Shown here piece after piece: positions 47,350 through 54,682 of a stretch of 64,000 nucleotides of DNA; position 1 is the stretch's first letter; each line of letters begins with the position of its first letter. Below the pieces are notes generated by a model that had not been told where the DNA came from, ran no database searches, and saw only the letters and a program-made list of their open reading frames with translations. The translations under genes and the position numbers were made by a program. The stretch is taken from contig NZ_CP051488.1 of the NCBI RefSeq assembly GCF_014490785.1, positions 4,774,001 to 4,838,000 on the forward strand, read 5' to 3'. The stretch is from Kosakonia sp. SMBL-WEM22. Lineage in GTDB: Bacteria > Pseudomonadota > Gammaproteobacteria > Enterobacterales > Enterobacteriaceae.

Positions 47350-47970
47350 TCAGCGGGAAATAATCAAATGGATACCGAACCCGGCGAAGAGCGCGCCGGC
47401 GATGCCATCGATCCATTTCGCCATGCGCTGATAACCGCGACGAACCCGCGGTAGCGCGAAGACGCTAGCGACCAGCGCAAAACAGGCAAAGGTCTCTACC
47501 ACAATCAGCATAAAGATGCCCCAGCGCGCGTCAGCGCCGACGCTGTCGCCGACAACAAGTGAGAAGACTGAACCGAAGTAGATAATCGCTTTCGGGTTCG
47601 CGAGGTTGGTCAGCAAGCCTTTCACAAAACTGCGCCCGCCCGCCGCCAGCTCAACCTGCGGCACAGGGCTGTTCACTGCCTCTTTCTTTAACGCGCCGCG
47701 CAGCATCTGGTAACCCATCCAGCAGAGATAGAGCCCGCCGCCGACCATAATGATGCTATGCAGCCACGCCATTTTCGCGAGGATCAGGTTGAGGCCAAGC
47801 AGCGCCACTGCTGCCCACACCATCACGCCGCTGGTGATGCCGAGCACGCCCAGCATCGCTTCTTTACGCGAGCGGCTGGCGGCAGTTTGAGAAACAAAGA
47901 AGAAATCGGGTCCGGGGCTCATCAGCGCAAGGAAGTGGACTGTCATAACAGAGAGGAAGAGCGTTAACAT
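47350..47970 (-). CDS. rhtC: threonine efflux protein RhtC
   Basis: RhtC is a LysE-family exporter that gives resistance to threonine. The 206-residue protein starts MLTLFLSVMTVHFLALMSPG and has the MSPGPDFFFVSQTAASRSRK signature, then about six hydrophobic segments and LTNLANPKAIIYFGSVFSL. The length equals E. coli RhtC. It is transcribed in the same direction as recQ, 60 bases downstream of it. Confidence 0.95.
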   Translation of the reverse strand: MLTLFLSVMTVHFLALMSPGPDFFFVSQTAASRSRKEAMLGVLGITSGVMVWAAVALLGLNLILAKMAWLHSIIMVGGGLYLCWMGYQMLRGALKKEAVNSPVPQVELAAGGRSFVKGLLTNLANPKAIIYFGSVFSLVVGDSVGADARWGIFMLIVVETFACFALVASVFALPRVRRGYQRMAKWIDGIAGALFAGFGIHLIISR

Positions 47971-48030
47971 AACGAACTCGCGATAAAGAATGTAGTGAGG
48001 AGCTATCCTGACACTTTTCCCACAGGCTGA

Positions 48031-49857
48031 CTACTCCTCATCGCCATCGACATGGGCGCGGATCAGCGCCATAAACTCCTGGCCGAAACGCTCAAGTTTG
48101 CGCGTGCCGACGCCGTTAACGCTGAGCATTTCACCCGGTGAAAGCGGCATTTGCTCTGCCATCTCAATCAGCGTGGCATCGTTAAAGACCACATACGGCG
48201 GAATATTCTCTTCATCGGCAATCGCTTTACGCAGCTTACGCAGCTTGGCGAACAGCTTGCGATCGTAATTGCCGACCGCCGCCTTCTGCATCACTTTCGG
48301 CTTTAGCGTCACCATGCGCGGTACCGCCAGCATCAGTGGGACCTCGCCGCGCAGAACCGGGCGCGCCGCTTCAGTCAGCTGTAGCGCCGAGTGCTGGGCG
48401 ATATTTTGCATAGCGAAGCCTAAGTGGATCAGCTGGCGAATCACGCTTACCCAGTGCTCGTGGCTCTTCTCCCGCCCGATGCCGTAGACCGGCAGCTTGT
48501 CATGGCCCATTTCGCGGATACGCTGGTTGTTCGCGCCGCGCAGCACCTCAACTACATAGCCCATCCCGAAGCGCTGGTTCACGCGATAGATGGCAGAGAG
48601 CGCTTTCTGTGCATCCTGCAACCCGTCGTACTGACGCGGCGGATCGAGACAGATATCGCAGTTGCCGCATGAGGCGTGACGCCCTTCGCCAAAGTAGTTG
48701 AGCAGCACCAGGCGACGGCAGGTTTGCGCTTCGGCAAAGGCACCCATCGCATTGAGCTTATGACGTTCAATATCCTGCAACGGCCCGGCAGGCTTCTCTT
48801 CGAGGCAGCGGCGCAGCCAGGCCATATCCGCCGGATCGTAAAACAGCATCGCTTCGGCGGGCAGGCCATCGCGCCCGGCGCGCCCGGTCTCCTGGTAGTA
48901 GGATTCGATATTGCGCGGAATGTCGAAGTGCACCACAAAGCGGACGTTGGGTTTGTTGATACCCATACCGAAGGCGACGGTGGCGACAACGATTTGCAGG
49001 TCATCACGCTGGAACTGCTCCTGCACCCGCGCGCGAACTTCGTTCTCCAGCCCGGCGTGATAAGGTGCGGCGCTGAAACCCCGCCCCTGTAAACGCGCGG
49101 CGGTATCTTCCACTTTCGCCCGGCTGTTACAGTAGATAATGCCGCACTTACCCCGCTGCTCCTGCACATAGCGCAGTAGCTGGTCGAGGGGCTTAAACTT
49201 CTCCATCAGCATGTAGCGGATGTTCGGGCGGTCGAAACTGCTGACCTGAATCAGCGGGTCGTTAAGGCCGAGCAGGCGTTCAATGTCGCGGCGCGTTGTG
49301 TCATCGGCGGTGGCGGTAAGTGCCATAAAGGGCACGTTGGGAAGCATCTGGCGCAGCTGGCCGAGCGCAGCGTATTCCGGGCGGAAATCGTGCCCCCACT
49401 GGGAGATACAGTGCGCTTCGTCGACAGCGATAAGCACCGTGTTCCACTGGCGCAGCTGGTCAAGGAAGTTGTCGAGCATCAGGCGTTCAGGTGCGATATA
49501 GAGCAGACGGATCTGCCCGTTGCGACAGCCGTTTACCACCTCAAGCTGCTGCTCGCGGCTCTGGGTCGAGTTGAGACAGGCCGCCGCGACGCCGTTGGCG
49601 AGCAGCTGGTCGACCTGATCTTTCATCAGCGAGATAAGCGGCGAGACCACCACCGTCAGCCCTTCCAGCACCAGCGCCGGAATTTGGTAACAGAGCGATT
49701 TGCCGCCGCCGGTCGGCATCACCACCAGGCAGTCGCGACCGCCAAGCACGGTGTCGATAATATCCTGCTGGCCAGGGCGGAACTGCTGGTAGCCAAAGGT
49801 CTCTTGTAAAACCTGTTTAGCCAGCGATTCCTGATTCAATACTTCCGCCTGCGCCAC
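48031..49857 (-). CDS. recQ: ATP-dependent DNA helicase RecQ
   Basis: RecQ is a 3'-5' helicase of the RecF recombination pathway that unwinds joint molecules and stalled forks. The 608-residue protein has Walker A PTGGGKS (48-54), the DEAH box in VDEAHCISQWGHDFRPEY, and SYYQETGRAGRDG in motif VI. Four zinc-binding Cys (CRRLVLLNYFGEG and CGNCDIC), a winged helix and a C-terminal HRDC domain (about 530-605) follow. E. coli RecQ is one residue longer. It follows pldA across a terminator. Confidence 0.97.
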   Translation of the reverse strand: MAQAEVLNQESLAKQVLQETFGYQQFRPGQQDIIDTVLGGRDCLVVMPTGGGKSLCYQIPALVLEGLTVVVSPLISLMKDQVDQLLANGVAAACLNSTQSREQQLEVVNGCRNGQIRLLYIAPERLMLDNFLDQLRQWNTVLIAVDEAHCISQWGHDFRPEYAALGQLRQMLPNVPFMALTATADDTTRRDIERLLGLNDPLIQVSSFDRPNIRYMLMEKFKPLDQLLRYVQEQRGKCGIIYCNSRAKVEDTAARLQGRGFSAAPYHAGLENEVRARVQEQFQRDDLQIVVATVAFGMGINKPNVRFVVHFDIPRNIESYYQETGRAGRDGLPAEAMLFYDPADMAWLRRCLEEKPAGPLQDIERHKLNAMGAFAEAQTCRRLVLLNYFGEGRHASCGNCDICLDPPRQYDGLQDAQKALSAIYRVNQRFGMGYVVEVLRGANNQRIREMGHDKLPVYGIGREKSHEHWVSVIRQLIHLGFAMQNIAQHSALQLTEAARPVLRGEVPLMLAVPRMVTLKPKVMQKAAVGNYDRKLFAKLRKLRKAIADEENIPPYVVFNDATLIEMAEQMPLSPGEMLSVNGVGTRKLERFGQEFMALIRAHVDGDEE

Positions 49858-49874
49858 ATTGACCCCATTTGCCT

Positions 49875-49907
49875 GAAATAAAAACAGGCGCTATTTTCAG
49901 CGCCTGT
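49875..49907 (-). terminator. terminator of pldA
   Basis: A 9-base stem ACAGGCGCT/AGCGCCTGT (49884-49892 and 49899-49907) is followed on the minus strand by TTTTATTTC. It lies 18 bases past the pldA stop and ahead of recQ. Confidence 0.9.
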
Positions 49908-49925
49908 GACTGAAACTGCAATGCC

Positions 49926-50795
49926 TTAAAACAGATCGTTGAGCATCACGCCCACGCCGAAACGGGTCTGATTGAAATTATAATCAATCAGCGATTCGCC
50001 ATAGCCGCTGTAAACCTGAGTATAGAGGCGAACGTGTTTGGTAACCGGGTAGCTGAGGCCAATCTCCGCGCCGCCGTAACCGGTATTCCAGTTGTACTGC
50101 CCTTTCGCGCTAAGGATCGCATCACCAATTTCGTAACCGATTTTCAACTGGTAGTAACCCATATATTTGGTGATATCCGGGTTGTCATCGGTCGAGCCTA
50201 CGACATACCAGGGCTTCACTTCTACCATCCAGTTACCATTTTGCGCCATCAAGCGGGTGTAAGCGCGGTTCCAGCTGCGCGAGGTCGGATCGGAGCGGCC
50301 ATTGGAGTCATGGTTAAAACCAACCTCGATGTCGCGTAGCGTCCAGCCGGCAAATGTGTAATCTGTGGCGAAACCGAGGAACAGTTGCGGTTCATAGTTG
50401 GTTTCACGGAAGGGAGAAGACTCGCCGCTGTTAGAGAGCTGCCACCAGGATTTTTGCGTATAGGAGCCGCCTAAAACCGAGTTTGGCCCGAGGATGCCGC
50501 GCCAGAAGGGGAAGGCCAGGCTTATCTGGAACTTCACTTCATCTTTACGCGCGTTGTCAGCCCAGTTGTAGGAGCGGATCGCTTCCTTATTCAGATCGCT
50601 GGTATCGGTATAGATCACGTAGTTGGATTCATACGGATAGAGCGTGAAGGGATTATCATGCTCCTGCAACATATTCGCAATAATGCTACCGCGCACGGCG
50701 GGCGCATCATGCACTTCTTTGACAGTTGCTTCTTGTGCGAGAGCCATAAACGGCAGTGCCAGCACTGCGAAAAAATACCCCGGCCAGGTGCGCAT
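49926..50795 (-). CDS. pldA: outer membrane phospholipase A1
   Basis: PldA is an outer-membrane beta-barrel phospholipase activated by calcium-dependent dimerisation when phospholipid reaches the outer leaflet. The 289-residue precursor has a signal peptide of about 20 residues (MRTWPGYFFAVLALPFMALA) and the catalytic residues His162, Ser164 (NHDSNG) and Asn176 (SWNR). It ends in an aromatic C-terminal Phe after alternating beta strands. The length equals E. coli PldA. It is divergent from yigI. Confidence 0.97.
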   Translation of the reverse strand: MRTWPGYFFAVLALPFMALAQEATVKEVHDAPAVRGSIIANMLQEHDNPFTLYPYESNYVIYTDTSDLNKEAIRSYNWADNARKDEVKFQISLAFPFWRGILGPNSVLGGSYTQKSWWQLSNSGESSPFRETNYEPQLFLGFATDYTFAGWTLRDIEVGFNHDSNGRSDPTSRSWNRAYTRLMAQNGNWMVEVKPWYVVGSTDDNPDITKYMGYYQLKIGYEIGDAILSAKGQYNWNTGYGGAEIGLSYPVTKHVRLYTQVYSGYGESLIDYNFNQTRFGVGVMLNDLF

Positions 50796-50954
50796 CGGTT
50801 CAAACTCCGAATTATTGTTGAGTTAGTTAATAGTCTTATCCGCACGTATTCTACATATTTCTTGCGCCACTGCTCGTCTATCGCTCTTAAAGTAGCAATC
50901 AACGAACATTGGGCATAAAATTAACACTCTATTAACTCATCGGATCAGATTGAT

Positions 50955-51422
50955 ATGTCAGCCGTTCTTACCGCCGATCAGGCTCTGCAAATGGTAGGCG
51001 AAATTTTTGTCTATCACATGCCCTACAACCGCGCGTTAGGTCTTGAACTGGGGCGCTATGAAAAAGCCTTCGCAGAGCTCCATTTCACTAACCAGCCGAT
51101 GATGGTCGGTAACTGGGCGCAGAGTATTTTACACGGTGGAGTGATTGCGTCTGCGCTGGATGTTGCCGCAGGGCTGGTCTGTGTTGGCAGCACTCTGACA
51201 CGCCATGAAACCATTAGCGAAGATGAACTTCGCCAGCGCCTGTCACGTATGGGAACGATTGATTTGCGTGTCGATTACCTGCGACCGGGCCGCGGTACGC
51301 GCTTTACCGCCAGCAGCAGTTTGTTGCGCGCTGGCAATAAAGTCGCCGTTGCGCGCGTGGAGCTGCATAACGAAGAGCAGGTGCATATCGCCAGCGCGAC
51401 CGCCACCTATATGGTGGGGTGA
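50955..51422 (+). CDS. yigI: hotdog-fold acyl-CoA thioesterase YigI
   Basis: YigI belongs to the PaaI/hotdog thioesterase group and is reported as a medium/long-chain acyl-CoA thioesterase. The 155-residue protein starts MSAVLTADQALQMVGEIFVY. It has the HGGVIASALDVAAG helix typical of the fold (about residues 59-72), DLRVDYLRPGRGTRFTASSS and a final strand HIASATATYMVG. It lies 55 bases before rarD on the same strand and may be co-transcribed with it. Confidence 0.9.
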   Translation: MSAVLTADQALQMVGEIFVYHMPYNRALGLELGRYEKAFAELHFTNQPMMVGNWAQSILHGGVIASALDVAAGLVCVGSTLTRHETISEDELRQRLSRMGTIDLRVDYLRPGRGTRFTASSSLLRAGNKVAVARVELHNEEQVHIASATATYMVG

Positions 51423-51477
51423 GCAGGCCTGCGAAATCGGGTACCATGCGGTTACATTTTCGCAACGAGTCTTTCTG

Positions 51478-52374
51478 ATGGATGCAAAGCAGACGCGGCT
51501 TGGCGTATTACTTGCGCTCGCCGCTTATTTTATCTGGGGCATTGCGCCCGCCTATTTCAAACTAATCTGGTATGTTCCCGCCGATGAGATCCTGACGCAC
51601 CGTGTCATCTGGTCCTTCTTTTTTATGTTGGCGCTGATAAGCGTAAGCCGTCAGTGGAAGAGTGTGAAAACGCTGCTGCAAACGCCGAAAAAGATCCTGC
51701 TGCTGGCGGTTTCGGCGGTGCTGGTAGGGGGCAACTGGCTGCTGTTTATCTGGGCAGTTAACCATAACCATATGCTGGAGGCGAGCCTCGGCTACTTTAT
51801 TAACCCGCTGGTGAATATCCTGCTGGGAATGCTCTTCCTGGGCGAGCGTTTCCGCCGTATGCAGTGGCTGGCAGTGATCCTCGCCGCGCTGGGTGTACTG
51901 GTGCAGCTCTGGACCTTTGGTTCGCTGCCGGTGATTGCCCTCGGCCTCGCCTTTAGCTTCGCCTTTTACGGCCTGTTGCGAAAAAAAATCGCCGTCGAGG
52001 CGCAAACCGGCATGCTGATAGAGACCTTATGGCTGCTGCCGGTAGCGGCTATCTGGCTGTTTGGCATTACCGATAGCCCGACCAGCCATATGTCGCAAAA
52101 TAGCCTGTCCCTCAATCTGCTACTGATGGCAGCAGGCGTGATCACCACCGTGCCACTGCTCTGCTTTACCGGAGCGGCAACGCGTCTGCGCCTCTCAACA
52201 CTCGGTTTCTTTCAGTACATCGGCCCGACACTGATGTTCCTGCTAGCGGTCACTTTTTACGGCGAGCATCCCGGCGCGGATAAGATGGTGACCTTTGGCT
52301 TTATTTGGGTGGCACTGGCGATCTTCGTAATGGATGCCCTTTACACCCAGCGCGCGTTGCGTAAAACACGCTAA
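51478..52374 (+). CDS. rarD: EamA-family permease RarD
   Basis: RarD is an inner-membrane transporter of the drug/metabolite superfamily, with a chloramphenicol-sensitivity phenotype reported in some bacteria; its substrate is unknown. The 298-residue protein starts MDAKQTRLGVLLALAAYFIW and has about ten hydrophobic segments, with LGYFINPLVNILLGMLFLGE and FFQYIGPTLMFLLAVTFYGE conserved. A much longer open frame from 51205 overlaps yigI; the ATG at 51478 matches E. coli (296 residues). Confidence 0.93.
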   Translation: MDAKQTRLGVLLALAAYFIWGIAPAYFKLIWYVPADEILTHRVIWSFFFMLALISVSRQWKSVKTLLQTPKKILLLAVSAVLVGGNWLLFIWAVNHNHMLEASLGYFINPLVNILLGMLFLGERFRRMQWLAVILAALGVLVQLWTFGSLPVIALGLAFSFAFYGLLRKKIAVEAQTGMLIETLWLLPVAAIWLFGITDSPTSHMSQNSLSLNLLLMAAGVITTVPLLCFTGAATRLRLSTLGFFQYIGPTLMFLLAVTFYGEHPGADKMVTFGFIWVALAIFVMDALYTQRALRKTR

Positions 52375-52396
52375 TTCCGCTTAGGGAACTAATCAG

Positions 52397-52417
52397 GCGG
52401 GCGGAATTGCCGCCCGC
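52397..52417 (+). terminator. stem-loop after rarD
   Basis: A perfect 8-base GC stem GCGGGCGG/CCGCCCGC with an AATTG loop lies 22 bases after the rarD stop. It is not followed by a T run, so it may not terminate efficiently and the next gene could be reached by readthrough. Confidence 0.55.
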
Positions 52418-52432
52418 GACCTACAAATATTC

Positions 52433-52909
52433 GTGGGTTATTCGATCGTCGCGTCGCATATTAATCTGCTGAATGGTATGTTCGCCGCTTTATTATTACG
52501 CTATTCAGGACGACCCGGAAAAATGATCCGCAGGATTTTTTGGCCAACAGGCAAGGCATGCCTCGCGCGTAAGCCCTACTTCCTTATTTTTATGCTTCTG
52601 CATATTGTTTTTTTAATTGCCATGGTTAGCGTGGCGAAGCTTCCCATACTGCCACTGCTCTGCCTGCTGGTTTACACGTGGGTGAAGATCAATATCAATG
52701 CGCAGCGCTGCCGGGATAGTGGATTAAAGGGGCGTTATGTCGTCATTCTGTCGATCCTGGTTTATCTCATTTCGCCAGTGGTCTCTGCGGCCGGTTTCGT
52801 GCTGGATGATGAATATCTGCTGCTTGGCGCTCAGATCTATATTTGGTTCGACGGCCTGGTATTTTTTATGTTTATGTTCGCGCCAACGGAAGTAAAAACA
52901 GCTAATTAG
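52433..52909 (+). CDS. small integral membrane protein, DUF805-like
   Basis: This frame encodes up to 158 residues with four hydrophobic segments (about 48-68, 70-86, 101-121 and 133-152). The INAQRCRDSGLKGRY stretch resembles the conserved xxARRLHDxGRSG loop of DUF805 proteins such as YhaH. The GTG at 52433 gives the longest product; the ATG at 52478 (MFAALLLRYSGRPGK) is an alternative, and neither has a strong ribosome-binding site. In E. coli yigG lies at this place. The function is unknown. Confidence 0.7.
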   Translation: MGYSIVASHINLLNGMFAALLLRYSGRPGKMIRRIFWPTGKACLARKPYFLIFMLLHIVFLIAMVSVAKLPILPLLCLLVYTWVKININAQRCRDSGLKGRYVVILSILVYLISPVVSAAGFVLDDEYLLLGAQIYIWFDGLVFFMFMFAPTEVKTAN

Positions 52910-52940
52910 TTTAAAAGACAGGGTTTTTCAGGAGAGAAAA

Positions 52941-53333
52941 ATGAGCACCATCAACGACTATGACTATCAGAAAGATGAATCGCTGAGCGATACGTGGAAA
53001 TATCGCTTCGCATTTTTTGAAAAGAATGGTTACCCCGGATTCTGGCGCCCTACTCCGGCGTGGAAACAAGCGTTTAAGCAGATGAAATTTGGGGAGAAAG
53101 TAACTGTTAACCAAAACTTCTACGCATTCTTCTTCGGCTGTATTTATCTCTTTGTCCTGGGCCTGTGGAAAAAAGCGCTGACCTCTATTGGGCTGAACGT
53201 ATTGGGATTATTAGTCGCCGCTCTTATAGGTTTCCCTTTCCTCTCCTTTATCGTGCCCATGCTTATCATGATGCGAACGAATGTCTGGTATCACGAATAT
53301 AAGGTTAAAGGCATCCAGACCTGGGGCCTGTAA
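52941..53333 (+). CDS. DUF2628-family inner membrane protein, YigF/YigG-like
   Basis: This 130-residue protein starts MSTINDYDYQKDESLSDTWK after a clear ribosome-binding site (CAGGAGAGAAAA). A soluble N-terminal part with YRFAFFEKNGYPGFW is followed by two or three hydrophobic segments (about 63-120), including NFYAFFFGCIYLFVLGLWKK, the family signature. It stands where E. coli has yigF, next to corA, 31 bases after the DUF805-like gene. The pair looks like a small operon. The function is unknown. Confidence 0.85.
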   Translation: MSTINDYDYQKDESLSDTWKYRFAFFEKNGYPGFWRPTPAWKQAFKQMKFGEKVTVNQNFYAFFFGCIYLFVLGLWKKALTSIGLNVLGLLVAALIGFPFLSFIVPMLIMMRTNVWYHEYKVKGIQTWGL

Positions 53334-53335
53334 AG

Positions 53336-53367
53336 AAAAAAGGTTCAGCGCAGGCTGAACCTTTTTT
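53336..53367. terminator. bidirectional terminator between the DUF2628 gene and corA
   Basis: A perfect 9-base stem AGGTTCAGC/GCTGAACCT (53341-53349 and 53354-53362) is flanked by an A run on the left and a T run on the right. It is a textbook two-way terminator between convergent genes. Confidence 0.92.
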
Positions 53368-53373
53368 ATGACG

Positions 53374-54324
53374 TCAAAGCCAGTTGCGGCGTTTGAAGTA
53401 GAGGTAGGGAGCAAGGCCGGCGAGGATCATAAAGATAATCGCGCCGGGATAGCCGAAGCTCCAGTGCAGCTCAGGCATAAACTCGAAGTTCATCCCATAG
53501 CTCGACGCCACCAGCGTTGGCGGCAGAAACACCACCGAAACGACCGAGAAGATCTTGATGATTCGGTTCTGCTCGATATTGATAAAACCCATCGCCGCCT
53601 GCATCAGGAAGTTCACCTTCTGGAACAGGGATTCGTTATGCGGCAGCAGCGATTCGATATCGCGCAGGATCTCACGCGCCTGCTCAAGCTGACCCGCCGG
53701 TAAACGCGCTTTGCGCACCAGGAAGTTCAGCGCGCGCTGGGTATCCATCAGACACAACCGCACTTTCCAGCCGATATCTTCCTGTTCAGCAAGCGTCGAG
53801 AGCGCTTCGTCATACTCATCGCCCTGCTGCCCTTCCATAATGACGCGGCTGAGCTTTTCCAGATCGCTGTAGATGTTCTCAATCTCATCCGCCAGCTGTT
53901 CGATTTTGGTTTCGAAGAGATCGAGCAGCAGCTCATAGGCGTTGCCGTCGACCATCTCCTGGCTGCGGGCGCGCATACGGTAGAGACGAAACGCGGGCAG
54001 TTCACGCTCGCGCAGGGTAAAGAGACGCCCTTCGCGAATGGTGAATGCCACCGTTGAGTTGCCTGCGTGATCCTCCGCATCTTCATAAAAGAAGAATGAG
54101 TGAATATGCAGGCCATCTTCGTCTTCAAAAAAACGCGCCGAGGCTTCGATGTCTTCCAGTTCAGGTCGCGTAGCCAGATTCTGGCCCAATTCCGTTTGCA
54201 CGCGGGTACGTTCATCATCGTCCGGCTCGACCAAATCAACCCAAACCGAGCTGGCGAGGTGTTTGATTTCGTCAGCCTCAAGACGGCTTAAACGGTTGTT
54301 TTCCAGTTGAAATGCGCTCAGCAT
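53374..54324 (-). CDS. corA: magnesium/cobalt/nickel transporter CorA
   Basis: CorA is the main constitutive Mg2+ channel, a pentamer gated by cytoplasmic Mg2+. The 316-residue protein starts MLSAFQLENNRLSRLEADEI. It has a large cytoplasmic domain with long helices and two C-terminal membrane helices, with the selectivity motif GMN at 277-279 and the MPEL periplasmic loop after it. The frame is open 19 codons further upstream into the leader; the ATG at 54322-54324 matches E. coli. A leader of about 240 bases precedes it. Confidence 0.97.
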   Translation of the reverse strand: MLSAFQLENNRLSRLEADEIKHLASSVWVDLVEPDDDERTRVQTELGQNLATRPELEDIEASARFFEDEDGLHIHSFFFYEDAEDHAGNSTVAFTIREGRLFTLRERELPAFRLYRMRARSQEMVDGNAYELLLDLFETKIEQLADEIENIYSDLEKLSRVIMEGQQGDEYDEALSTLAEQEDIGWKVRLCLMDTQRALNFLVRKARLPAGQLEQAREILRDIESLLPHNESLFQKVNFLMQAAMGFINIEQNRIIKIFSVVSVVFLPPTLVASSYGMNFEFMPELHWSFGYPGAIIFMILAGLAPYLYFKRRNWL

Positions 54325-54477
54325 GGCCGGGACTCCCAATGCAAAAAATATCGGACAGTTCGCAGGGCACACAAGAAACAATTGGGGTTTCAGACCATTA
54401 AACAGTCTGACTCAGCGCGACGGGGGATAAAGCGGGTCGCCGACAACCACTAAGGCCATCAGCATGAGGAGAAAGCC

Positions 54478-54534
54478 TTAGGAGTTGTTCCTGAAATCCA
54501 GGAAATTGAGCCAGCATCTACTGGGTGTGTCCAA
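54478..54534 (-). CDS. candidate corA leader peptide (corL-like)
   Basis: An 18-codon ORF (TTG start at 54532-54534, MDTPSRCWLNFLDFRNNS) is preceded by AAGAGGACATTCGCC and ends 153 bases before corA. In Salmonella, translation of a short leader ORF, corL, controls Rho-dependent termination in the corA leader. A second overlapping frame starts at an internal ATG (MLAQFPGFQEQLLRL) and runs 39 codons, so which frame is the true corL equivalent is uncertain. Confidence 0.5.
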   Translation of the reverse strand: MDTPSRCWLNFLDFRNNS

Positions 54535-54566
54535 GGCGAATGTCCTCTTAGCGTGATCGTGCGCGC

Positions 54567-54595
54567 ATGTTACGCCAGCACTCTGAAGGCGTCAA
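54567..54595 (-). promoter_or_regulatory. corA promoter
   Basis: TTGACG (54590-54595) and TAACAT (54567-54572) on the minus strand are 17 bases apart. They place the transcription start near 54560 and give corA a leader of roughly 235 bases. The rest of the corA-uvrD gap up to 54682 is AT-rich with no gene seen. Confidence 0.75.
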
Positions 54596-54682
54596 CACGC
54601 AACGAAACGCTAAAGAGCAATATTTGCCCTTCAGCGTATAAGGCTAGCAGAATATTACAAAATAATGATATTTTTCTGAATG

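Noticed and set aside
46935..47454. Five overlapping repeat-protein ORFs (119-150 codons) on both strands in the REP array
   Set aside because: They arise because the 57-base period is a multiple of three; no ribosome-binding sites, and the DNA is a REP minisatellite. I list the array as a repeat instead.
51205..51477. N-terminal extension of rarD by 91 codons
   Set aside because: It lies inside yigI in another frame and adds low-complexity sequence with no homology; the ATG at 51478 fits E. coli.
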